DNA of 64,000 bases from Fodinibius sp052060035 (GTDB lineage Bacteria > Bacteroidota > Rhodothermia > Balneolales > Balneolaceae): assembly GCF_052060035.1 (NCBI RefSeq), contig NZ_JBPOEA010000001.1:248001-312000 (forward strand). Reading direction: 5' to 3'. The notes under the pieces were generated by a model, which was not told the origin of the DNA, did no database searches, and saw only the letters and a program-made list of their open reading frames with translations. The position numbers and the translations under genes were made by a program. This document shows positions 9,767 through 17,012 of this stretch, piece by piece; the first letter of the stretch is position 1, and each line of letters opens with the position of its first letter.

Positions 9767-10574
9767 AATGTGCGGGCCCCTCGAGTTTAATGTTGTTGTA
9801 TTTATTTAATTCGGGCTCAAATGAAAAATGTACCGTTAATGTCCCACCCTTGGTTTCCACCGAATATTTACTCTTAGATGTTTGATCATCTTGTAGATAG
9901 TGCCAGACAAGGGCAGAGGCGATAGCTCCGGTGCCGCAGGCAAGCGTTAAATCTTCTACCCCACGTTCATAAGTTTGGAGCTTGAGAGCGGAGGACCCTG
10001 TGCCGCAGATAAAGTTTATATTTGTTCCTTTTGGTTCAAACTGTTGATGGTATCGAAGCTGGCGTCCCCGGTTAACAAGTTCTTTTTCGTTATTTAACTC
10101 TTCTTCATCTATAGTTTTTACCGCATGCTCGGTGCCGGTGTGAATAGTATACAATTGTTCGTTGTTAACCATTTTTTCTTTAACTGAAGCCGCCATGGGA
10201 AATGAGATAACTACGGAATCCGGACCGGAGACTTCAGCCATGTATATATTATCGTGCACATTAAAAGCGTGCTGGCTATCAAACCCCAGAGAGCGTGCAA
10301 ACAACGCAATACAACGAGCGCCATTGCCGCACATCCCTGCGTCACTGCCATCAGGATTACGATAGAACATGGTGTAATCAACGTTGTTTAGCTCCGGGGG
10401 AAATAATGCTAAGATGCCGTCAGAACCTACCCCGAATTTTCGATCACAAATTACAGGAGCCCATGAAATGAGTTCCTCTTTGGTCAATGATTCGGAACGG
10501 TTATCAATTACAACAAAGTCGTTGCCTGCCGCCTGCATTTTTGTGAACGGTATGTTTTGGTTCGGGGTATCCAT
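9738..10574 (-). CDS. dapF: Diaminopimelate epimerase
   Basis: Converts LL- to meso-diaminopimelate, the penultimate step of lysine synthesis, and supplies the peptidoglycan cross-linking residue. At 278 residues it is normal length. Both catalytic cysteines are visible: C82 in MCGNGARC and C213 in LACGTGA. The start codon shares one base with the holB stop (TAATG), so translation is probably coupled. Its 3' end overlaps the start of the plug lipoprotein gene. Its presence indicates a DAP-type peptidoglycan. Confidence 0.96.
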   Translation of the reverse strand: MDTPNQNIPFTKMQAAGNDFVVIDNRSESLTKEELISWAPVICDRKFGVGSDGILALFPPELNNVDYTMFYRNPDGSDAGMCGNGARCIALFARSLGFDSQHAFNVHDNIYMAEVSGPDSVVISFPMAASVKEKMVNNEQLYTIHTGTEHAVKTIDEEELNNEKELVNRGRQLRYHQQFEPKGTNINFICGTGSSALKLQTYERGVEDLTLACGTGAIASALVWHYLQDDQTSKSKYSVETKGGTLTVHFSFEPELNKYNNIKLEGPAHFVFKGTFLQ

Positions 10575-11776
10575 TATTCAGAGAAAGCGGGTAAATGTTG
10601 CCAGGAATCTTCTTTGTTGATGATGGGATCATTGCCACGCATCAGGCTCGAAAATCGAAGTGCCAAAGAGGTAAAAATGAGTTTGGGCTGGACGTTGCGG
10701 TAAACCATTGGTTTGCAGTCATTGACGTGTTCAATCATTTCTTCAAGTCGGGCATTAGCCAGTGTTTCGCAAAACTTTTTGATGACTTCCAGTTGATCAG
10801 CATTGGTAATTAAATCTTTATTTTCTGTAGCTCTAAAGACCAGCAAGTCGCGTAGAAAAACCTCCATCACATTCAAAATCGCAATTTGACCCTCGAGATT
10901 CTCTTGACTCTGCCAGTCTTGGGCCGTTTGCGTAATATTAACGGCATCCTGTGAATAAGAGTGCCGCAAATATTCAATAATAGCTTCGCGCGTACTTTTA
11001 AGCGTATCTACGTCAAAAAAGCGTGTCATCGCATAATTACCGCCCGAGACGCGTGCCAGGTACGAAGCCTCATTCTCATCTACACCATCTTGTTCAATAA
11101 GAGCTTGTTCAATCTCTTTTGTTTTTAAGGGAGATAGCTGAATATGTTGGCATCGCGAAATAATAGTCGGAAGCAGCGCTTCAGTATGATCAGTAGTGAG
11201 CAAGAATATAAGATCCTCGGCCGGTTCTTCAAGCAATTTTAAAAAGGAATTGGCGGCTTCCTTCTTCATGCTTTCAATGCCAGTCATGATAATCACGGTT
11301 TTTTGTCCCTCGTTTGGTTTGTAATAAGCAGCAGGACGAATTTCTTCCCTGAAATAATCGATTGGGTAAAAAGCACGCTTGTTTTTGGTACTTTCTTCAT
11401 TGGTGAGTGATGGCCGTAGGCTAAAATCCACGATTTCGTAGGGATCCTCTCGTAACAATTCTAATCGCTCCCGAAGCTCCTCTACGGAGACGTTTGTTGG
11501 AACAGGTAAAAATACGTGAATATCGGGATGGGTAAACCACGATGATTTTTTGGAAAAGGCTTGGTCTCCCAAATCAGTCAGGTGATCAACACCGTTAATA
11601 AGTTCGGCAAAGGCCAGTGCAAAAGCGGTTTTACCGATGCCCGGCGGACCCGAAAAAAGGTAGGAATGACTAATGCGCCCCGAGTTGATAATGCGCTTTA
11701 TCTGCTCACGGGCAAAATCTTGCCCCACCAGGCGACGATCACCAAAATTAAATGTAAGATCTTTATAGTCGATCAT
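10574..11776 (-). CDS. holB: DNA polymerase III delta' subunit
   Basis: Clamp-loader subunit that helps open the sliding clamp. The protein (400 residues) has an AAA+ fold with a Walker A motif GPPGIGKT (residues 43-50) and the SRC motif of the arginine-finger region (IISRCQHI). The N-terminus has the typical VGQDFAREQI...SHSYLFSG arrangement of delta'/DnaX-type proteins. It lies 6 bases after ccmB and overlaps dapF by one base, inside a compact minus-strand operon. Intact Walker A makes it somewhat closer to gamma/tau than to the E. coli delta' subunit, but the length and the absence of a C-terminal tau extension fit delta'. Confidence 0.88.
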   Translation of the reverse strand: MIDYKDLTFNFGDRRLVGQDFAREQIKRIINSGRISHSYLFSGPPGIGKTAFALAFAELINGVDHLTDLGDQAFSKKSSWFTHPDIHVFLPVPTNVSVEELRERLELLREDPYEIVDFSLRPSLTNEESTKNKRAFYPIDYFREEIRPAAYYKPNEGQKTVIIMTGIESMKKEAANSFLKLLEEPAEDLIFLLTTDHTEALLPTIISRCQHIQLSPLKTKEIEQALIEQDGVDENEASYLARVSGGNYAMTRFFDVDTLKSTREAIIEYLRHSYSQDAVNITQTAQDWQSQENLEGQIAILNVMEVFLRDLLVFRATENKDLITNADQLEVIKKFCETLANARLEEMIEHVNDCKPMVYRNVQPKLIFTSLALRFSSLMRGNDPIINKEDSWQHLPAFSE

Positions 11777-11782
11777 GATGTG

Positions 11783-12457
11783 TTATTCTTCAAAAATGTA
11801 ATCAAAAAGTAAAATTCCTGCGGTAATGGTTACACCGGCATAGCCAAAGAGCGCCCAAAAATCGTTGAGATAGTTATCGGTAAATCCCTCTATCAATGCG
11901 GCTTTGGTCGTTCGCACAAGAATAAGAATTAGCGGGAAAAGAAGCGGAATGCTGAGCACTGAGAAAATAGCTCCTTTGCGATCAGCTTGAGAAACGATGG
12001 CGCCGAGCATAGTGGCTACCCCTGATAGTCCTGCTGTTCCAAAAAGTAATACTAAAATAAGTGCCCAAAAATCTGCAATCGGCATACCGAGCAGAAAAAT
12101 ATAGAGTAAAAACGTGACGAGGTTTACAGTGAGTGTAAATAAAAAGTTGTAGCACAGCTTACCTACAAATACTTCGGAGGCATTGCTGTGGATGCGAAGC
12201 AGATCAAAAGTATTGCGGTCGGTTTCCATTACAAAAGAACGTGACAGACTGGACAGGGCGGCAAAGAGTATAACAATCCAGACAAGTGCACTTTTGGGGG
12301 TGGGAGCCAGCTGCTCGGCATTAAGAGCAAAGAGGATAAGCAGCAGCGATGCTCCTACGAAGGTCAGCACGGTATTAATCGCATACCTCGACCGTAGCTC
12401 AGTTTGTAAATCTTTGGCGAATACTGCCGATATTCCTTGTAAAAAATCCATCAGCAA
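11783..12457 (-). CDS. ccmB: Heme exporter / cytochrome c maturation permease CcmB
   Basis: A 224-residue polytopic inner-membrane protein with six predicted hydrophobic segments. The N-terminal FAKDLQTELRSRY segment and the ETDRNTFDLLRIH loop followed by a GK pair match CcmB, the permease subunit of the CcmABCD system that handles heme for cytochrome c maturation. It is first in the minus-strand run ccmB-holB-dapF-plug. No ccmA, ccmC or ccmE is in the window, so its partners must be elsewhere. An in-frame Met at position 3 is an alternative start. Confidence 0.85.
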   Translation of the reverse strand: MLMDFLQGISAVFAKDLQTELRSRYAINTVLTFVGASLLLILFALNAEQLAPTPKSALVWIVILFAALSSLSRSFVMETDRNTFDLLRIHSNASEVFVGKLCYNFLFTLTVNLVTFLLYIFLLGMPIADFWALILVLLFGTAGLSGVATMLGAIVSQADRKGAIFSVLSIPLLFPLILILVRTTKAALIEGFTDNYLNDFWALFGYAGVTITAGILLFDYIFEE

Positions 12458-12531
12458 AGTTTACAAAATTTGCTTCCAACTTTTAAACCAAAATACAAAA
12501 TATGAGTGCACAAATTGGTCGAGTAATTAAG

Positions 12532-12563
12532 TTGTAACAGATGAAAAACGATGAGTATATTTG
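12532..12563 (+). promoter_or_regulatory. Bacteroidota-type promoter for ptsN
   Basis: TTG (12532-12534), 21 bases, then TATATTTG (12556-12563), an exact match to TAnnTTTG. The box ends 36 bases before the ptsN start. This is the best-formed promoter of its type in the window because both elements are present. Confidence 0.6.
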
Positions 12564-12599
12564 ACCTGCATATGATATATATAATTTAGATTTTTTCGC

Positions 12600-13070
12600 A
12601 TGAATATTTTCAGCTTATTAAATGAGGAAACAGTGTTTTCAAATCTACAAGCCAAAGATAAAGCTGAGATATTAAACAGGATGATATCTTCGTTAGAAAA
12701 TGATGTATCTGATGAAGAACTTGATGAAATTAGAGAAGCCGTTTTTGAACGAGAAGGAATTATGTCTACGGGGGTTGGCAAAGGATTGGCTATTCCACAC
12801 GGCAAGGCATCAGGAATTAATCAGACGTATGCTGCTTTTGCTATTTTAAACGAACCGGTTGATTACGAAGCTATTGATGGCGAACCGGTAAATATGGTTT
12901 TTCTTTTAGTGGGGCCACAGGCCAGTAATAACTTGCACATAAAAATGCTGAGCCGTATCTCACGATTGATGAATAACAGTGATTTTAGAGAACGGCTGCG
13001 AAATTGTTCAACTGCTGAAGAAATCATTGAGGCTTTTAAAAATGAAGAGCATGTTTCGCTGAATGATTAA
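12600..13070 (+). CDS. ptsN: PTS IIA-like nitrogen-regulatory protein PtsN
   Basis: A 156-residue EIIA-Ntr/fructose-type IIA domain. The phosphorylated histidine is H67 in GLAIPHGK. Proteins of this family receive phosphate from NPr and act as regulators of nitrogen, potassium and envelope functions instead of transporting sugar. No IIB or IIC domain is nearby, which supports a regulatory role. dacB starts 30 bases downstream and a sigma-54 response regulator follows, so the three probably form one transcript from the TAnnTTTG promoter upstream. The phosphodonor enzymes are not in the window. Confidence 0.88.
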   Translation: MNIFSLLNEETVFSNLQAKDKAEILNRMISSLENDVSDEELDEIREAVFEREGIMSTGVGKGLAIPHGKASGINQTYAAFAILNEPVDYEAIDGEPVNMVFLLVGPQASNNLHIKMLSRISRLMNNSDFRERLRNCSTAEEIIEAFKNEEHVSLND

Positions 13071-13100
13071 TATTTGTAGAAAGCAATCAGACCGAGATAT

Positions 13101-14570
13101 ATGTCTCAAAAAAAATCAATGTTTCTGGGTACCGGCCTGTTTTTCGCATTTTTATTTTCGATCAGTACGGTTCAGGCACAGCAAATCATTTTTTCGCCGG
13201 AAGTCGTTAACACTATTGAAAATAGTCGGGCTAATGATGCTTATTGGTCGGTCATTGTTCGCGACACCACAGGAAAAATTTTAGAAGGATATAATTTTGA
13301 AAAATTAGTGCGTCCGGCATCAAATCTAAAGCTGCTTACTTCAGGGGCAATTTTAGACGAGCTGGGGCCCGATTATAAGTTCCGTACAAAAATGTACGGC
13401 ATCGGTTCACTGGTGGATGATACTTGGAAAGGTGATATTATTATTCGCGGCGCTGGTGATCCATCCATAAGCGGAACGTTTTATCGGGATGATCGCTTTC
13501 ATGTATTCGATAAGTTTTTCTCGGCATTGTACAATAGAGGCATACGCAGAATTGATGGCAATTTAATTGGGAATGACTCTTTTTTTGATCAGCAGCCTTA
13601 TCCCAAGGGATGGAGCTGGGAAGATCTTTCATTCTATTATGGCGTCGAGATCAATGCCCTTTCTTTCAATAATAATGCGGTGGATCTGACAGTTTATGCA
13701 AATGGCGATGTGGGAGAAACGCCCGAAATTGAGTGGTTTCCCTTTGATACTGATTACGTAAATTTTATCAATGATCAGGTTATTGCACCGGCCAATACCG
13801 AGTATGACGAATTTTATAGGCGTAAACTTGGAACCAATACTATTGAGCTGGCCAGTAAATTACCCAAAGGATATGTAGAGAAGGAATCACTTTCGATACA
13901 TAACGCCCCGCTTTTTTTCTTGGATACGTTTGAAAGGTATCTCGAAGATGGAAACATTGAGCTGAGCGGAAGAATTATGGTTGACAGTCAGCCACAGGAC
14001 TGGAATGAAAAAAGTTATCAGCAGTTGGCCGAGCATGTTTCCGTTCCCTTTGATTCGATGTTGACGCAAGTAAATAAAGAAAGTGACAACTTTTACTCCG
14101 AAATGTTGCTTAAAACAGCTGCTGCCGAGCATTATGATGCGACGGGAAGTACTGAGCTGGGAATAAGCCTGGTTAAAGACTTTGCCAAATCCATGAAGAT
14201 AGATACCACGGATCTTGAAATTCAGGATGCTTCTGGAATGTCAGCCGGTACGATGGTAAGGATTTCGGACTTGAACCGGTTTTTAGTTGAGATGAGATCC
14301 CATCCCTATTTTGGTATCTACAAAAAGAGTTTACCGGTAGCGGGGCAAGATGGATCGTTAAAAAGTCGATTTTTGAATTCGCCGCTTAAGGGTAAGCTAT
14401 TGGGTAAAACGGGCTATGTTTCCGGGGTACGGAGCTTGAGCGGTTATATGCAAAGCATTTCGGGTAAGCCGTTAATATTTTCGGTAGTGACGAACAACTA
14501 TACCCAAAAGACCTCTTATATTGATACCGTGCAGGAGCAAATTCTGGAAAAGATATACGTAAAACATTAG
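13101..14570 (+). CDS. dacB: D-alanyl-D-alanine carboxypeptidase/endopeptidase (PBP4 type, S13)
   Basis: A periplasmic peptidoglycan hydrolase that trims or cleaves peptide cross-links. The 489-residue protein has a signal peptide (cleavage near VQAQ, residue ~27). All three penicillin-binding motifs are present: SNLK with the catalytic S74 and K77, SDN, and KTG (GKTGYVSG) near the C-terminus. The long insertion between the SxxK and SxN motifs is typical of family S13. It sits 30 bases after ptsN and 6 bases before the response regulator gene. Confidence 0.94.
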   Translation: MSQKKSMFLGTGLFFAFLFSISTVQAQQIIFSPEVVNTIENSRANDAYWSVIVRDTTGKILEGYNFEKLVRPASNLKLLTSGAILDELGPDYKFRTKMYGIGSLVDDTWKGDIIIRGAGDPSISGTFYRDDRFHVFDKFFSALYNRGIRRIDGNLIGNDSFFDQQPYPKGWSWEDLSFYYGVEINALSFNNNAVDLTVYANGDVGETPEIEWFPFDTDYVNFINDQVIAPANTEYDEFYRRKLGTNTIELASKLPKGYVEKESLSIHNAPLFFLDTFERYLEDGNIELSGRIMVDSQPQDWNEKSYQQLAEHVSVPFDSMLTQVNKESDNFYSEMLLKTAAAEHYDATGSTELGISLVKDFAKSMKIDTTDLEIQDASGMSAGTMVRISDLNRFLVEMRSHPYFGIYKKSLPVAGQDGSLKSRFLNSPLKGKLLGKTGYVSGVRSLSGYMQSISGKPLIFSVVTNNYTQKTSYIDTVQEQILEKIYVKH

Positions 14571-14576
14571 GATTCG

Positions 14577-15950
14577 ATGACAGATAAAAAACCCACCATT
14601 TTAATAACGGATGACGAGACAAGTATCCGGAATTCGTTGCGAGATATCCTCGAGTTTGAGGATTATCACGTGCTTGAAGCAGAAAGTGGGAAAGAGGTAT
14701 TTGATCTCTTGGATGAAAATGGAATCGATCTTATGCTACTGGATATTAAGATGCGTGGCATGGATGGGATCGAGATCCTTACCAAAATAAAAGAGGAAAA
14801 CTATCAGTTTCCGGTGATCATGATTTCGGGCCACGGCAATATTGAAATTGCCGTTGAAGCTACCAAAAAGGGCGCTTTTGATTTTATTGAAAAACCCCCT
14901 GATCTCAATCGACTGTTGGTTAGCGTTCGCAATGCGTTGGATCAACATCGCCTTACCGAAGAAAATAAGAGCATCAAATCGCGTCTGCCTGATGTTCCTG
15001 ACATCATTGGGGAAAGTGATGCCATTAAAAAGATTAAGAAAACCATTGATAAAGTGGCGCAGACCAGTTCACGGGTGATGATTACCGGTGAGAATGGAAC
15101 GGGAAAAGAGCTCGTTGCACGTTGGATTCACGAGAAAAGTGATCGCAGTAGTGAGGCTTTTGTGGATGTGAATTGTGCAGCTATTCCGGCTGATTTGTTG
15201 GAAAGCGAACTTTTTGGTCATGAGAAGGGAGCCTTTACCGGGGCCAGCAGCCAGCGCATCGGTAAGTTTGAACAGGCCGACGGAGGAACATTATTTCTTG
15301 ATGAAGTAGGGGATATGAGTCCAGATGCCCAGGCAAAAGTGTTGCGCGCCTTGCAGGAGAATGCCATTGTTCGTGTCGGTGGAACAAAGAAAATATCGGT
15401 TGATGTGCGAGTGATTTCGGCAACTAATAAGAATCTTCTTGATGAAATAGAAACTGGTGGATTTCGCGAAGATTTGTATCATCGCCTAAATGTCATTCCA
15501 ATTCATGTACCGCCACTACGCAAACGCCGCGAGGATATTCCACTGCTGGCCAAAGATTGTCTCCAGAAGTTGGCTGAAAAAGATATTATGTTTTCAGGAA
15601 TAAGCTTTACTGATGAAGCATTGGAAGAACTCAAAAAGCAGGACTGGTCTGGGAATGTGCGTGAGCTGCAAAATGGTATTGAGCGATTAGGATTATTGGC
15701 GGATGATTCAGAGATAAACAAAGAGGATGTCCAAGACCTCACGCTTTCTGGCGGCAAGAAAAGTGATACTTTTACCGATTTGGCGGATAATGTAGAAACG
15801 TTTCAGAAATTTAAGGAATCGGCAGAACGGTTGTTTTTGATACGCAAATTGGATGAAAATGATTGGAATATTTCCCAAACGGCCGAAGCCATTGATATTC
15901 AGCGGAGTCACATGTATAACAAGATGAAAAAGTACAATATTGAACGTTGA
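14577..15950 (+). CDS. Sigma-54-dependent response regulator (NtrC family)
   Basis: A 457-residue transcription activator with three domains: a receiver domain (~5-120) with phospho-acceptor D56; an AAA+ sigma-54 activation domain (~145-370) with Walker A GENGTGKE (residues 171-178) and the sigma-54-contacting GAFTGA loop (218-223); and a Fis-type helix-turn-helix at the C-terminus (ISQTAEAIDIQRSHMY). It should activate sigma-54 promoters when phosphorylated. No histidine kinase gene is adjacent, so it is an orphan regulator here. It lies 6 bases after dacB in the ptsN-dacB transcript, linking a PTS-Ntr protein with a sigma-54 activator. Confidence 0.92.
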   Translation: MTDKKPTILITDDETSIRNSLRDILEFEDYHVLEAESGKEVFDLLDENGIDLMLLDIKMRGMDGIEILTKIKEENYQFPVIMISGHGNIEIAVEATKKGAFDFIEKPPDLNRLLVSVRNALDQHRLTEENKSIKSRLPDVPDIIGESDAIKKIKKTIDKVAQTSSRVMITGENGTGKELVARWIHEKSDRSSEAFVDVNCAAIPADLLESELFGHEKGAFTGASSQRIGKFEQADGGTLFLDEVGDMSPDAQAKVLRALQENAIVRVGGTKKISVDVRVISATNKNLLDEIETGGFREDLYHRLNVIPIHVPPLRKRREDIPLLAKDCLQKLAEKDIMFSGISFTDEALEELKKQDWSGNVRELQNGIERLGLLADDSEINKEDVQDLTLSGGKKSDTFTDLADNVETFQKFKESAERLFLIRKLDENDWNISQTAEAIDIQRSHMYNKMKKYNIER

Positions 15951-15960
15951 GAATACGGCA

Positions 15961-16000
15961 TACGAAATATCCTTTTTATGAAGGAACAGGATATTTCGTA
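15961..16000. repeat. Perfect 12-base inverted repeat downstream of the response regulator
   Basis: TACGAAATATCC (15961-15972) and its exact complement (15989-16000) flank a 16-base loop. It starts 10 bases after the regulator stop codon and ends 46 bases before folD. No T-run follows. It may be a transcript-end hairpin, or an operator or dispersed palindrome in front of folD. Confidence 0.6.
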
Positions 16001-16046
16001 GTTCGTATCCTACGTATGATAATTTTAGTTCCTAACAGCATTTAGA

Positions 16047-16940
16047 ATGTCAGCAAAGATTATAGACGGAAAAAAAGTTGCTCAGCTAACGCGTGATGAA
16101 GTTCGATTGGATGTGGAGGATTGGACAGATGCCGGTCATCGTCCTCCATTTCTACAGGTGGTCTTGGTGGGGAATAATCCCGCCTCGGATGTATATGTAG
16201 GGGCCAAGACTCGGGCTTGTAAAGAAGTTGGAATTGAAACGGATACGATGCGTCTCCCCGATACCGTTTCTGCCAAAGCCTTGAAACAGACTATCCATGA
16301 ATTAAATAATGACGATTCTGTGGATGGTATTTTAGTTCAGCTTCCGCTTCCTAATCACTTGTCGGCGCATGATGTTATTGAGTCAATCGATTATCGAAAG
16401 GATGTGGATGGGTTTCATCCTATGAATGTAGGTCGGCTGACCGTTGGAGAGCCCAGCTTTCGATCGTGTACGCCGGCCGGAATTATCGAACTATTAAAGC
16501 ATTACAGCATTCCAACGAAAGGAAAACATGCCGTTGTGGTTGGGGCCAGTAACATTGTGGGACGGCCGATTTCAATCTTGCTGAATAAAGAAAGTGGAGA
16601 GCAGGGTAAGGCTACAACAACTGTTTGTCATAAGTTTACTAAAGATTTGACCAAGCATACCATCGATGCTGATATATTGGTAGTAGCAGCGGGACAGCCA
16701 GAGCTTATCAAGGGAGAGATGGTCAAAGAAGGGGTTGTTGTTATTGATGTTGGTATCAATCGCGTAGCAGATGAAAAAAAGGAAAAAGGCTATACCCTGG
16801 TAGGTGATTGTGATTTTGAAAGCGTTAAAGATAAAGCCAGCTGGATTACCCCCGTACCCGGCGGCGTGGGCCCAATGACTGTGGCCATGTTGATGAAAAA
16901 CACCTTGCTTGCCGCTAAAAAGTCAATCTACCCGGAATAA
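16047..16940 (+). CDS. folD: Bifunctional methylenetetrahydrofolate dehydrogenase/cyclohydrolase
   Basis: Interconverts 5,10-methylene-THF, 5,10-methenyl-THF and 10-formyl-THF in the cytosol, supplying one-carbon units for purines and formyl-Met. At 297 residues it has full family length. The cyclohydrolase catalytic pair Y50 and K54 is present in YVGAKTRAC, with the family motifs KDVDGFHP, VVVGASNIVGRP (NADP-binding region) and PVPGGVGPMT. It is separated from the upstream regulator gene by a perfect hairpin and converges on the GH97 gene across another hairpin. Confidence 0.96.
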   Translation: MSAKIIDGKKVAQLTRDEVRLDVEDWTDAGHRPPFLQVVLVGNNPASDVYVGAKTRACKEVGIETDTMRLPDTVSAKALKQTIHELNNDDSVDGILVQLPLPNHLSAHDVIESIDYRKDVDGFHPMNVGRLTVGEPSFRSCTPAGIIELLKHYSIPTKGKHAVVVGASNIVGRPISILLNKESGEQGKATTTVCHKFTKDLTKHTIDADILVVAAGQPELIKGEMVKEGVVVIDVGINRVADEKKEKGYTLVGDCDFESVKDKASWITPVPGGVGPMTVAMLMKNTLLAAKKSIYPE

Positions 16941-16967
16941 GCTATCGGTTTTTTGCTATCTATAATA

Positions 16968-17000
16968 TTGATGGGATGACAAGATCAGTCATCCCATCAA
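16968..17000. terminator. Perfect 13-base hairpin between convergent folD and GH97 genes
   Basis: TTGATGGGATGAC (16968-16980) and its exact complement (16988-17000) enclose a 7-base loop in the 72-base gap between two convergent stop codons. The position suggests a shared bidirectional terminator, although neither strand has a T-run directly after the stem. Confidence 0.65.
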
Positions 17001-17012
17001 ATTCATAAGCTC

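Noticed and set aside
15961..16000. Insertion sequence end or attachment site
   Set aside because: No transposase or integrase, no flanking direct repeat; the palindrome stands alone between two intact genes.
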